Below, piece after piece: positions 33,551 through 42,614 of a DNA stretch of 49,600 bases. The notes under the pieces are model-generated. The model ran no database searches, was not told where the DNA came from, and was given only the letters and a program-made list of their open reading frames with translations. Position 1 is the first letter of the stretch, and each line of letters opens with the position of its first letter. Both the position numbers and the translations under genes were made by a program. This DNA is from Algivirga pacifica (lineage in GTDB: Bacteria; Bacteroidota; Bacteroidia; Cytophagales; Flammeovirgaceae), in assembly GCF_039543525.1 (NCBI RefSeq), contig NZ_BAABJX010000053.1:1-49600 (forward strand). The letters are read 5' to 3'.

Positions 33551-35083
33551 ATGAAAAAACAACTTATCATACTGACTATGGTCTTAGGTGCTTTAATGGT
33601 CAGTACAGGAGCCTCTTGGGCAGCAACAAGTGCCATTACCTCAGTAACGGAAGTCGCAGGAGGGCACGGTAGCGTACCAAGCTGGTTAGTTATCCCATTT
33701 GCCACTCTTTTGATCATGATTGCCACAGGACCACTTTTTTACGAGAAGTTCTGGCATCACCATTACCCTAAGGTAGCGATCATCTTAGCGACGGTAGTGG
33801 TAGGATATTATATTTTTGGCCTGCATAATACTCATGGTCCGATTCACGCATTCTTTGAGTACTTTCAGTTTATAGCACTGCTCTCTTCTTTGTATATCGC
33901 CTCTGGGGGGATTATGATTAAGATTGACAAGAAAAGTGCTCCTATGTTGAATGTGATTATCTTGGTGATTGGTGCTGTAATATCAAATATCATTGGTACA
34001 ACAGGGGCCTCTATGCTATTGATTCGTCCGTTTATTCGTTTGAATAAGGAACGTATTCAGCCTTACCATATTGTGTTCTTCATCTTTATGGTCAGTAACT
34101 TAGGTGGTGCATTGACACCGATTGGTGATCCTCCATTGTTCTTGGGATTCTTGAAAGGGGTGCCGTTTGAATGGACCCTATCACATAGTTTGCCAATGTG
34201 GATATTTGCTATAGCTATGCTTGCGGTGATCTTCTACTTTTATGATAAAAAAGGATTGACGAAGAAGAACCCAATTTTTGGTATGGAGAAACCAAAAGAG
34301 CGTAGTGGAAAGATAGAGATTGTGGGCGCAAAGAACTTTGCTTGGTTAGTTGTAGTTATCATAGCTGTATTTATCGATCCTGCCAAGCTAAATTGGGTAC
34401 CGGGTATTATTCAGGAGCATGAGCATTTCTCTATTGGTTTTGCGAGTAATATGCCAGAAGGGGCTACGATATTCTCTTTCGTAAGAGAGCTGATCATGTT
34501 TGCCGTAGCTTACCTGTCATTCAAGTTAGCGGATGAAAAAGCAATCAAAGGCAATGATTTTAACTTCGAGCCAATTAGGGAAGTAGCCTTTATCTTTATT
34601 GGAATCTTTGGTACTATGATGCCAGCATTGGAGTTGGTAGCAGGCTTTGCTGCTTCTCCAGAAGGAGCTGCCTTGATTAACCATAATACTTTGTATTGGG
34701 GAACAGGGGTACTTTCAGGGATTCTGGATAATGCACCTACTTACCTGAACTTCCTGACAGCGGCCATGGCTTCCAAGTCTGCAGATATTAATAGTGTTGC
34801 TGAGGTAGTATCTTTTGCAAATGGCGGATATGCCAACTCGGTACTGGAACTACAGGCAATATCTATCGCAGCAGTATTCTTTGGAGCAATGACGTATATT
34901 GGTAATGGACCAAACTTTATGGTAAAGTCCATCGCAGAGCAGACTGGTATTGAGATGCCGTCTTTCTTCGGATACATCTTGCGTTACTCTCTTCCTATTC
35001 TGTTAGGAGTATTGGTGGCGGTTTGGGCACTATTCTTCCTTAATGAAGGATTGACTCAAGCTTGGAATGCGCTTATAGGATAA
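33551..35083 (+). CDS. nhaD: NhaD-type Na+/H+ antiporter
   Basis: A 510-residue polytopic membrane protein of the ion transporter superfamily, with about 12 helices. Diagnostic stretches are FFIFMVSNLGGALTPIGDPP (about residues 175-195) and SGILDNAPTYLNFL (about 395-408), paired re-entrant segments of NhaD/ArsB/CitM transporters, and YIGNGPNFMVKSIAEQ. The N-terminus reads like a cleavable signal peptide (LILTMVLGALMVSTGASWA), as in other NhaD proteins. It exports Na+ for protons, in keeping with a marine lifestyle. Preceded by GTTAAC repeats and followed by hairpin copy 4. Confidence 0.88.
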   Translation: MKKQLIILTMVLGALMVSTGASWAATSAITSVTEVAGGHGSVPSWLVIPFATLLIMIATGPLFYEKFWHHHYPKVAIILATVVVGYYIFGLHNTHGPIHAFFEYFQFIALLSSLYIASGGIMIKIDKKSAPMLNVIILVIGAVISNIIGTTGASMLLIRPFIRLNKERIQPYHIVFFIFMVSNLGGALTPIGDPPLFLGFLKGVPFEWTLSHSLPMWIFAIAMLAVIFYFYDKKGLTKKNPIFGMEKPKERSGKIEIVGAKNFAWLVVVIIAVFIDPAKLNWVPGIIQEHEHFSIGFASNMPEGATIFSFVRELIMFAVAYLSFKLADEKAIKGNDFNFEPIREVAFIFIGIFGTMMPALELVAGFAASPEGAALINHNTLYWGTGVLSGILDNAPTYLNFLTAAMASKSADINSVAEVVSFANGGYANSVLELQAISIAAVFFGAMTYIGNGPNFMVKSIAEQTGIEMPSFFGYILRYSLPILLGVLVAVWALFFLNEGLTQAWNALIG

Positions 35084-35159
35084 GATTTAAGAACATATAA
35101 ATAGTAAAAGGAGGAGACTATCTTATAACGGATAGGTGAAATCATTTTTCAAATGGATA

Positions 35160-35224
35160 AAGGAGAAAGGATAAAGGAAAAAATACCTTATGACAAGGTT
35201 TTCATTCCTTCATCCTTTCTCCTT
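35160..35224. repeat. dispersed hairpin family, copy 4
   Basis: AAGGAGAAAGGATAAAGGAA (35160-35179) pairs with 35205-35224 with one mismatch; the loop again holds an inner stem (ACCTT/AAGGT). It lies 76 bases after nhaD, before gldB. Confidence 0.75.
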
Positions 35225-35361
35225 CAACATTATAAGCATATATCCTTGAATGATTTTACTTTTTGGAAGAGTTATGAGACAGTCTCTTTTTTCATTTACT
35301 TTGGATCAATATTCTCTTAGAAAAATATAAAAACCATAGTAGACGCTTAGAAAATAGACCT

Positions 35362-36375
35362 ATGATGCGATATATTTTGTCGGTATTGACTGCTTTAGTG
35401 ATGTTGCAATCGTGCAAGGAAGGACCTCAGGTTCCGGATACATCAGGAATTGAGGTGGAGGTGAAGGTAAGGAGAATGGAACAAGAGGTAATGGCCTTGA
35501 AAAGTAAGGAGGAGATAGCTCAGTTTTTATCAGAGAATCCAAGAGTAGACTCTCTGTATTTTCTACAGGCTTTTCAACATAGACCTATTACGAGAGAGCA
35601 GGAGATAGAGATGATCTGGCGCTTTATTAATAATGAGCATACTGAAAAACTATTGGAGGAGTCCTATAAAGATTTGGAGGATATGACTCCTATTGTAAAG
35701 GAACTAGAAGAGGGCTTTAAGTTGATGAAGTACTATTTTCCAGACTTTAAAGAACCTGAGCTTTATACCATGATTTCAGGCTTTGGAATGTCTGGGTTTG
35801 GAGGGGACTTTGTGGACGGAAGAGACTTTGTCGTGCTTGGGATTGATTATTTTTCGGATAGTGTCTCTTACCAGCCGCCTCATTTGCCTTTGTACATGTA
35901 TAAGCGTTACCAACCTTCTTATATCTCGGCAGCTTTGTTGACCTTATTGAGTAGGGAGTATATTAATTATAACCTTAAGGACCGTACGCTAGTTAATGAA
36001 ATGCTGGCTTATGGAAAGGCGCATGAGATTAGAAGACGAACACTACCTCATGTAGCCGATACGACACTTTGGGGGTGGTCAGCGGAAGAGTTAGAGGGAG
36101 CTTATGCCAATGAACAACTGATATGGTCCTATTTTATAGAAAATGAGTTGTTGTTTGATACGAAAGCGATAACTTCAAAGAAATTTTGTGGAGAGGCTCC
36201 TACTGTCCCAGAAATAAGTCCTGAATGCCCGGGTAGGATAGGGCGATGGTTGGGATGGAGAATTATCCAACAGTATATGGAAAAATACCCAGAAAAATCG
36301 TTACAAGAGGTCTTGGAGATCGATGATGCCAAGGAACTTCTTTATCAATCCGGGTATCGTCCGCCACAAGAGTAG
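35362..36375 (+). CDS. gldB: gliding motility lipoprotein GldB
   Basis: A 337-residue lipoprotein recognised as GldB: signal peptide LSVLTALVMLQSC with Cys18; the central HPPIT-like region PITREQEIEMIWRFINNEH; FGGDFVDGRDFVVLGIDYF; and the C-terminal signature CPGRIGRWLGWRIIQQYMEKYPEKSLQEVL. GldB is one of the essential gliding proteins of Flavobacterium johnsoniae and is needed for type IX secretion-dependent gliding, though its exact place in the machine is not settled. It is 54 bases upstream of cysS and may share its transcript. No gldC follows. Confidence 0.88.
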   Translation: MMRYILSVLTALVMLQSCKEGPQVPDTSGIEVEVKVRRMEQEVMALKSKEEIAQFLSENPRVDSLYFLQAFQHRPITREQEIEMIWRFINNEHTEKLLEESYKDLEDMTPIVKELEEGFKLMKYYFPDFKEPELYTMISGFGMSGFGGDFVDGRDFVVLGIDYFSDSVSYQPPHLPLYMYKRYQPSYISAALLTLLSREYINYNLKDRTLVNEMLAYGKAHEIRRRTLPHVADTTLWGWSAEELEGAYANEQLIWSYFIENELLFDTKAITSKKFCGEAPTVPEISPECPGRIGRWLGWRIIQQYMEKYPEKSLQEVLEIDDAKELLYQSGYRPPQE

Positions 36376-36428
36376 TATAGCAAGAGACTATAGATTGAGA
36401 ATATTCCTAATTAAATATATATGACTGT

Positions 36429-37928
36429 ATGATGCAGGAACAGAAAATCAGAGTTTACAACTCCCTATCGGGAAAGAAGGAGAATTTCGAGCCATTGAAC
36501 CCTCCCTTTGTGGGACTTTATTTATGTGGACCGACGGTCTATGGTGATGCACACTTAGGGCATGCAAGACCTGCCGTTACGTTTGATGTAATTTGTAGGT
36601 ATTTGGAGTACCTGGGATACAAAGTCAGATATGTTAGGAACATTACCGATGTAGGGCACTTGGTGAATGACGCCGATGAAGGTGAAGATAAAATTGCCAA
36701 AAAAGCTCGATTGGAGCAGTTGGAACCTATGGAGGTCGTTCAATATTATACTGATCGCTACCATAAGGATATGAAGCGCCTAAATGTGCGTCCTCCTAGC
36801 ATTGAGCCAAGAGCAACAGGACATATCGTGGAGCAGGTAGAAATGATCAAGAAGATATTGGATGAGGGGTATGCTTATGAGTCGAATGGTTCCGTTTACT
36901 TTGATGTGCTTAAATACAATGAGGATAAACCTTACGGTATCTTGTCAGGTAGAAAAATTGATGAGATGATGGAGGGGAGTAGATCATTGGACGGTCAGTC
37001 AGATAAAAAGAATGGAGTAGACTTTGCACTTTGGAAGAAGGCCGATGAGCAGCATATTATGCGTTGGCCATCACCTTGGTCAGAAGGTTTCCCAGGGTGG
37101 CACTTGGAGTGTTCTGCTATGAGCGCCAAGTACCTTGGAGAGCAGTTTGATATTCATGGAGGAGGAATGGATTTGAAGTTCCCGCACCATGAGGCAGAAA
37201 TTGCTCAGTCGACAGCTTGTCATCATAAGATTCCGGCAAAATACTGGATGCACAACAATATGATTACCATCAATGGACAAAAGATGGGAAAATCGTTGGG
37301 TAACTTTATTACGTTGGAAGAGTTATTTGATGGAAAGCATGATTTGTTAGAATCAGCTTATAGTCCAATGACTATGCGTTTCTTTATTTTGCAGGCGCAA
37401 TATAGAAGCACCTTGGATTTCTCTAATGAGGGATTGAAGGCTGCTCGTAAAGGATACCGCAAAATGATGAATGGACTGAAGGTCGCGAAACATCTTACTT
37501 ATGTACCAGAGGAAGGTGTAGAGCAAGATGAAAAGCAGATCAAGCAGATTGAAAGCATCATCAATAGTATCTTCAGAGGAATGAATGATGATTTCAATAC
37601 GGCGGTGACAATTGCCTCTTTGTTCAATCTACTGAAAAAGATCAACCTTATACACAATGGAAACCTTTCCGCTTCAGCGATAGGAGAGGAGCTATTCAAT
37701 AAGATGGTGAATCTATTTATCACTATGGTCGTAGAGGTACTAGGATTGGTGGAAGAACGTCCTGATGGTTTTGAGGTGATGCTGCAGTACTTGATTAAGG
37801 AGTACAAGCAAGCCAAAGAAGTAAGAAACTATGAGAAGGTAGACGAAATTCGTGCTGAGTTGAAAAAAGTAGGGGTGGTATTGAAGGATATGAAAGAAGG
37901 AGTAGACTGGGCTTACGATGAACTATAA
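36429..37928 (+). CDS. cysS: cysteinyl-tRNA synthetase
   Basis: A 499-residue class I synthetase. HIGH-type motif LGHARP (residues 43-48) within CGPTVYGDAHLGHARPAV, Zn ligands Cys33, Cys228 (PGWHLECSAMS) and His253/His254 (FPHHEAE), and KMSKS-type KMGKS (residues 285-289) in INGQKMGKSLGNF. The DALR-type C-terminal region (about 370-490) is intact. Two ATGs open the gene (36429 and 36432). Followed by a strong terminator. Confidence 0.97.
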   Translation: MMQEQKIRVYNSLSGKKENFEPLNPPFVGLYLCGPTVYGDAHLGHARPAVTFDVICRYLEYLGYKVRYVRNITDVGHLVNDADEGEDKIAKKARLEQLEPMEVVQYYTDRYHKDMKRLNVRPPSIEPRATGHIVEQVEMIKKILDEGYAYESNGSVYFDVLKYNEDKPYGILSGRKIDEMMEGSRSLDGQSDKKNGVDFALWKKADEQHIMRWPSPWSEGFPGWHLECSAMSAKYLGEQFDIHGGGMDLKFPHHEAEIAQSTACHHKIPAKYWMHNNMITINGQKMGKSLGNFITLEELFDGKHDLLESAYSPMTMRFFILQAQYRSTLDFSNEGLKAARKGYRKMMNGLKVAKHLTYVPEEGVEQDEKQIKQIESIINSIFRGMNDDFNTAVTIASLFNLLKKINLIHNGNLSASAIGEELFNKMVNLFITMVVEVLGLVEERPDGFEVMLQYLIKEYKQAKEVRNYEKVDEIRAELKKVGVVLKDMKEGVDWAYDEL

Positions 37929-37955
37929 TTTCTTTCTTCGAAAAGAATAAAACAT

Positions 37956-37990
37956 AAAAAGTCTTGCCTATCTATGGCAAGACTTTTTTC
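37956..37990 (+). terminator. cysS terminator
   Basis: AAAAAGTCTTGCC (37956-37968) and GGCAAGACTTTTT (37976-37988) form a perfect 13-bp stem with a 7-base loop, ending in a T-run. Confidence 0.92.
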
Positions 37991-38035
37991 TTTGAACCAT
38001 TATATTTTTTAGAATATCTGACTGACTTTTCTCTT

Positions 38036-39040
38036 ATGAAACACCTATTTCTGACATCTTTGATATTATCAACCACTTTTACATTATTATTTACCTCATG
38101 TAATGGTGGAGGAGAGTCTTCTAATACATCAAAAAAAGCAGAAGTTAAGATGGCTGAAGCACCATCTTTTAATGAAGATTCTGCTTACTATTTTATTGAA
38201 AAACAAGTGGCGTTTGGCCCAAGAGTTCCCAATACCAAGGCACATCAGGAGTGTGGAGATTATTTGATTGAGCAACTGAAAGAGTATGGGGCTGAAGTGA
38301 CGGTTCAAGCGTTTGAAGCGACAGCTTATAATGGAGCAGTTTTGCCTTCCCGAAATATTATTGGAGCCATTAATCCAGAAGCAAAGAAACGTATTATTGT
38401 TGCAGCACACTGGGATACGCGCCCTTACGCTGACCAGGGAGAGGAAAGACAACAAGAGCCTATAGACGGAGCTAATGATGGTGGTAGTGGTGTTGGTGTA
38501 ATTCTGGAGTTAGCAAGGGTTATGCACACGGATTCCTTGAAGCCGAATGTAGGTGTTGACTTTATCTTATTTGACTCTGAAGACTATGGACGCCCAGAGT
38601 TTGAGAAAGAATATACGGATGGAGATAGTAGGTATTGCTTGGGTTCAGAATATTGGGCTAGTAATAAGCATAAAAGAGGCTATCATGCTTACTACGGAAT
38701 TCTATTAGATATGGTGGGAGCAAAAGGAGCAGTTTTTCCTAAAGAAGGAACTTCTATGGAGTTAGCATCGAAGGTAGTGAAGAAAATATGGACAACAGGA
38801 CAGAAGCTAGGCTACGGACAGTACTTTATCGATCAGGAAGTAGGAGGTATTTTTGATGACCATTATTATGTCAATACAAAAGCAAGAATACCAATGGCAG
38901 ACATTATTCACCTTGATCCTACGGGAACAGATACCTTTTTTGAGCATTGGCATACCCATGAGGATAACCTAGAGACAATTGACAAAGCTTCATTGAAGGC
39001 TGTAGGACAAACAGTACTTCAGGTATTATATAATGAATAA
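38036..39040 (+). CDS. M28-family lipoprotein, glutaminyl-peptide cyclotransferase type
   Basis: A 334-residue lipoprotein (lipobox FTSC, Cys22) of the zinc M28 family. Metal and catalytic stretches: AAHWDTRPYADQG (His125, Asp127), DGANDGGSGVGVILELAR (Asp148), LFDSEDYG (Glu182), and EHWHTHEDNLETIDKASL near the end. The HWDTRPYAD and HWHTxxDN phrases are those of the animal-type glutaminyl cyclases found in Porphyromonas and relatives, which form N-terminal pyroglutamate on exported proteins with Gln at +1. An aminopeptidase role is the alternative. A frame of 24 further codons upstream overlaps the cysS terminator, so ATG 38036 is chosen. Confidence 0.75.
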   Translation: MKHLFLTSLILSTTFTLLFTSCNGGGESSNTSKKAEVKMAEAPSFNEDSAYYFIEKQVAFGPRVPNTKAHQECGDYLIEQLKEYGAEVTVQAFEATAYNGAVLPSRNIIGAINPEAKKRIIVAAHWDTRPYADQGEERQQEPIDGANDGGSGVGVILELARVMHTDSLKPNVGVDFILFDSEDYGRPEFEKEYTDGDSRYCLGSEYWASNKHKRGYHAYYGILLDMVGAKGAVFPKEGTSMELASKVVKKIWTTGQKLGYGQYFIDQEVGGIFDDHYYVNTKARIPMADIIHLDPTGTDTFFEHWHTHEDNLETIDKASLKAVGQTVLQVLYNE

Positions 39041-39054
39041 TACTGTGAACTAGG

Positions 39055-39200
39055 GTTGAGGCGACTTTCGCCGCTGGTTGAGCGCTTCGCTGTTGAGTAG
39101 CCCTTCGGGCTGTTGAGAAAAGGCAGTACTATAAAATCTCAACGGAGCGAAGCTCCACTCAACAGTGAAGCGCTCAACCAGCGGCGAGAGCCGCCTCAAC
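39055..39200. repeat. 146-bp modular palindrome of GTTGAG spacers and TTC-loop hairpins
   Basis: Four GTTGAG units (39055, 39077, 39092, 39112) are mirrored by four CTCAAC units (39138, 39158, 39173, 39195). The outer 44 bases of each side (39055-39098, 39157-39200) are complementary with three transition mismatches. Between the units lie small hairpins such as GGCGA-CTT-TCGCC, GCCC-TTC-GGGC and GGAGC-GAA-GCTCC. It is far more GC-rich than the surroundings. The last unit provides the TGA stop of the DUF2071 gene. A REP- or MITE-like element is likely. Confidence 0.85.
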
Positions 39201-39921
39201 TGTTGGTTATTTCCTTAATCTTCCTCTTAGACTCTACACTAATCTCTGAGCCTTCCGCAAGCATCACAGAAGATGGCAGGGCGTTATTCAGAAAAGAAAA
39301 AGCCTCCCCATAAACCAATCCAAAATTCACATTGATATCACAGGAATGTACTTCGTATAGCTCCCACTGAGGGTGTTTTACTTCATACTCATTTGTTTTT
39401 TGCTTTCCTGCGTGTGCATATCCCCAATAATGTTCCGTAATAAACTCCTCTTCACTTCCTTTCTCAATAACGTGAGAAGCTATAGAAGAGATAATCTGAA
39501 AGGATTGCCATTGATTCTTACATTTCCATCGATAGACGATTTCCCTTTTTGAGGAAGAAGCTTCCCAGTGGTGACTCATCTTCATGGTCTCATAGTTTTC
39601 CTTATAGACTTGATTGGCTACAAAAGTAATGGCTCTTTTAGGAACAATTTCTTTGATAAAAACGACCCCTCTTTTCCATTCATTTCCTTCTTTACGTTTG
39701 ACGTAAAAGCGGAGGTTCACTTCTTCAAAATTAGTATGGAATGGGATTTTCAGGCCAAGTAATTTTGTGTTTTGAAACATGAATCCCACAAGACTTACGT
39801 AACAGTTTCCTTCCCAAAAATCAAGTTCTGTACCCTCTGGGACGAGATCTTGAAGGGTTTCCGGAGGGACTATATAATTAGCAAAGGCTAACTTTTTCCA
39901 TTCAGCAGTAAGAAAACTCAT
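39196..39921 (-). CDS. DUF2071 (YqjF-type) protein
   Basis: A 241-residue protein of the DUF2071 family: FLTAEWKKLAFANYIVPPETLQDLVPEGTELD at the N-terminus (written here as WKKLAFANYIV and LVPEGTELD), then VSLVGFMFQNTKLLG, FEEVNLRFYVKR, VFIKEIVPKRAITFVANQVYKENY in part (KEIVPKRA), and HYWGYA near residue 165. Function is unknown; the fold is related to acetoacetate decarboxylase. ATG 39921 is preferred to an upstream TTG. Its stop codon lies in the outermost unit of the palindrome, so the C-terminus may have been altered when the element arrived. Confidence 0.85.
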   Translation of the reverse strand: MSFLTAEWKKLAFANYIVPPETLQDLVPEGTELDFWEGNCYVSLVGFMFQNTKLLGLKIPFHTNFEEVNLRFYVKRKEGNEWKRGVVFIKEIVPKRAITFVANQVYKENYETMKMSHHWEASSSKREIVYRWKCKNQWQSFQIISSIASHVIEKGSEEEFITEHYWGYAHAGKQKTNEYEVKHPQWELYEVHSCDINVNFGLVYGEAFSFLNNALPSSVMLAEGSEISVESKRKIKEITNS

Positions 39922-40035
39922 AAGCAATGCAGCTATTAAAAATGATTGAACACGATCAAAAAGTAAGGGCTATTCAAAGATTGTCCAAAAAAATAAGGAA
40001 GTATCTTTACGATAACTTCCCTATTCAATAAAATA

Positions 40036-40875
40036 CTAAATCATGTTTAATTTAATTTGACAGTAGCATCGGGCAATTAATCCAAGTTTCATCGGATTGG
40101 ATACGCGCACCCGAGTAGTAATGATTTTTTCGGATGGAGTGTTTCTTAATTTTGTTAGAAGTCTTCGGTAATAGACATAGGCAGTATATACACCAAATTT
40201 TGCATTTAAAGGGAGCTGCTGTATACCTTTTAGAGCTTCGTTGAAGTCTTCTTCAATTTCCTGAATAATTTTTGCCTTATTTTCTGGAGTAAGGTTTTTT
40301 AGATCAATTCCAGGAAAATAAGTACGGTCGAGTACATCTACATCATTTTTGAGATCTCTTAGGAAATTGACTTTTTGGAAGGCAGATCCTAAGCGCATGG
40401 CAGAGTCCTTTAAAGCTTCGTAACGTTGCTCATCACCGTTTACAAACACCTTGAGACACATCAAGCCTACAACATCTGCAGAACCATAGATATACTCTTC
40501 GTATTCTTTTTGTGTATTATACTCTGATTTATGTAAGTCCATGCGCATACTTTTTAGGAAGGCACGGACCAATTCATCTTGTATATTATATTCTTTTACT
40601 ACAGCGATAAAGGAGTTAAGAATAGGGTTCATACTAATACCTCTCTCCAGGGCTGTGTAGTAATCTTCCGTAAACTCATCCAGAAGTTGCTCTTTGGGAT
40701 AGTCATGAAAAGTATCGACGATTTCGTCAGCAAACCGTACAAAACCATAAATACCATAAATAGCACCTCTAATGGAAGGAGCAAGCATCCGAACAGCTAA
40801 AGAAAAAGAGGTACTGTAAGATCGAGTAACAATCTCACTGCTTTTGAGTGATACTTCATCAAACAGTTTTTTCAT
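40036..40875 (-). CDS. crtB: phytoene synthase
   Basis: A 279-residue squalene/phytoene synthase, which joins two geranylgeranyl diphosphates into phytoene. The two Asp-rich substrate sites are DEIVDTFHD (residues 50-58) and DLKNDVDVLDRTYFP (residues 174-188); YSTSFSLAVRMLAP (about 20-33) and QKVNFLRDLKND agree. The start lies 17 bases inside the 3' end of crtI, so translation is probably coupled. No cyclase or hydroxylase gene for later carotenoid steps is adjacent. Confidence 0.93.
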   Translation of the reverse strand: MKKLFDEVSLKSSEIVTRSYSTSFSLAVRMLAPSIRGAIYGIYGFVRFADEIVDTFHDYPKEQLLDEFTEDYYTALERGISMNPILNSFIAVVKEYNIQDELVRAFLKSMRMDLHKSEYNTQKEYEEYIYGSADVVGLMCLKVFVNGDEQRYEALKDSAMRLGSAFQKVNFLRDLKNDVDVLDRTYFPGIDLKNLTPENKAKIIQEIEEDFNEALKGIQQLPLNAKFGVYTAYVYYRRLLTKLRNTPSEKIITTRVRVSNPMKLGLIARCYCQIKLNMI

Positions 40876-42349
40876 GTTGTTTAGTAGGTTTTAGTTTTGA
40901 GATAATTTGATCTGATACAATTTTACCCGAGATCAAGGATGGTGGAACTCCAGGACCAGGAACAGTAAGTTGTCCTGTGAAGTATAAGTTGTCTACTTTT
41001 TTACTCTTGATCTTAGGACGGAAATAAGCCGTTTGGAATAATGTATTGGCTAAGCCGTAGGCATTTCCTTTATAAGCATTATAGTCTTCCACAAAGTCGT
41101 TAATACAATAAGATTTATGGAAGACAATGTCATCTTGTAAAGATTGCCCCGTCAACTTCTCCATACGTTCGATAATCTCTTTGAAATATTTCTCCCTTAG
41201 GGCTTCGCTGTCTTCTAATCCAGGGGCAATAGGAATGAGAATTGTAGCAGCTTCTTTTCCTTCTGGAGCAAAGTGATCATCTGTAATACTTGGGAAACTA
41301 CCGTAGAAAAGAGGAGACTCAGGCCATTGTTTTAAGTCATAGATATACTCTGCATGCTTTTCGAAATCAGTATCAAAGAAAAGCGTATGGTGAGAAACAT
41401 TTTCCAGCTTCTTATTAAATCCTATATAAAACAATAAAGCGGAAGGTGCAAAAGTTTTCTTTTTCCAATAAGACTCGGAATACATACGTTCCGATACTGG
41501 AAGAAGACTTTCAGTATGAGCATAATCAGCGCCACTCAGTACAACATCAGCATCAAAGGTGATGCCATTGGCAACAACTCCCTTGGCTTTACCCTTTTCA
41601 GTAATTATTTTTTCGACATTCTGATCGAAGTAAAATTGAACGCCTAAGTCTTCCGCTAATTTTTTCATGCCCTCCACGACTTCATACATACCTCCTTTAG
41701 GATGCCAGGTGCCTAACTCAAAATCTGCATAATTCATGAAATTATAAAAGGCAGGAGTGGTAGAAGGCTTTGCTCCCAAAAATAGAACAGGAAACTCAAG
41801 AAGCTGTACTAGACGCTTGTTCTTGATTTTTCTCTTAATACTACTAGAAATGTTATCAAAGAATTTATTAACACGGGTAACGGTCTGCCAAGTAACTAAC
41901 TCAGAAAGGGAAAAACCTGGCTTATAGACTAAGTCATTAATCGCAATCTCGTAGTTGCTTCTTGCATCCTTCAGAAATTGCTGTAAATGTTTTGCACTAC
42001 CAGCTTCTACTTCCTCAAATAACTCATAAATTTTATCGACTTCTCCACTCACTTTAAAGGAAGTCTTTTTGTCAAAATACACCTCATATCCCGGGTCTAA
42101 CCGTTCCAATTGATAATAGTCAGAAGGCTTCTTGTCGAAGTAGGCGAAAAAACGTTCGAAAACATCAGGCATCCAATAAAACGTAGGGCCGATATCGAAA
42201 GTAAACCCTTGTTCTTCTAATCTTCTTGCTCTTCCTCCAGCTGTATTGTTCTTTTCTAATACCGTAACGGACATACCTGCCTGCGCTAGAAAACAAGCAG
42301 AGGCTAAGGATGAAAATCCCGCTCCGATAATGATAACTTTATTCTCCAT
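40859..42349 (-). CDS. crtI: phytoene desaturase
   Basis: A 496-residue CrtI-type flavin desaturase that turns phytoene into lycopene or a related polyene. FAD-binding motif VIIIGAGFSSLASACFLAQA at the N-terminus, GGRARRLEEQGFTFDIGPT following, and the C-terminal LYFTGQLTVPGPGVPPSLIS. An upstream extension of 23 codons exists, but ATG 42349 begins right before the dinucleotide motif as in other CrtI. First gene of the crtI-crtB pair; product likely a yellow to red carotenoid. Confidence 0.93.
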   Translation of the reverse strand: MENKVIIIGAGFSSLASACFLAQAGMSVTVLEKNNTAGGRARRLEEQGFTFDIGPTFYWMPDVFERFFAYFDKKPSDYYQLERLDPGYEVYFDKKTSFKVSGEVDKIYELFEEVEAGSAKHLQQFLKDARSNYEIAINDLVYKPGFSLSELVTWQTVTRVNKFFDNISSSIKRKIKNKRLVQLLEFPVLFLGAKPSTTPAFYNFMNYADFELGTWHPKGGMYEVVEGMKKLAEDLGVQFYFDQNVEKIITEKGKAKGVVANGITFDADVVLSGADYAHTESLLPVSERMYSESYWKKKTFAPSALLFYIGFNKKLENVSHHTLFFDTDFEKHAEYIYDLKQWPESPLFYGSFPSITDDHFAPEGKEAATILIPIAPGLEDSEALREKYFKEIIERMEKLTGQSLQDDIVFHKSYCINDFVEDYNAYKGNAYGLANTLFQTAYFRPKIKSKKVDNLYFTGQLTVPGPGVPPSLISGKIVSDQIISKLKPTKQHEKTV

Positions 42350-42614
42350 AGTAATAATCAGGGTAGAAGTGTCAAAAAAATAACATTCAGGTAGATTGTA
42401 ATGCTGTAAATCGCCCAAAAATCAAGCGAGGAGATTTACCCTTGGTCTAACATTTTGTGATTTTTCCGCTAACTAATTGTACATAATAAATGTTTCGGGT
42501 GATGCGACTATTTTTTTCAATGATGAATTGAGAAAAAGTCATGCTTATATTTTATTGAAAATAAAGTTTTTTTCCTCAAGTTGCTGCATTAAACTTCATT
42601 TACGTTTCTGTGCT

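Noticed and set aside
39055..39200. CRISPR array from repeated GTTGAG units
   Set aside because: Units are only 6-7 bases, occur in both orientations and are separated by hairpins of variable short length; no cas gene lies in the window.
42477..42614. Upstream 46-codon extension of the EEP-fold gene
   Set aside because: The extension would bury the lipoprotein signal peptide; ATG 42615 gives a standard signal sequence and lipobox.
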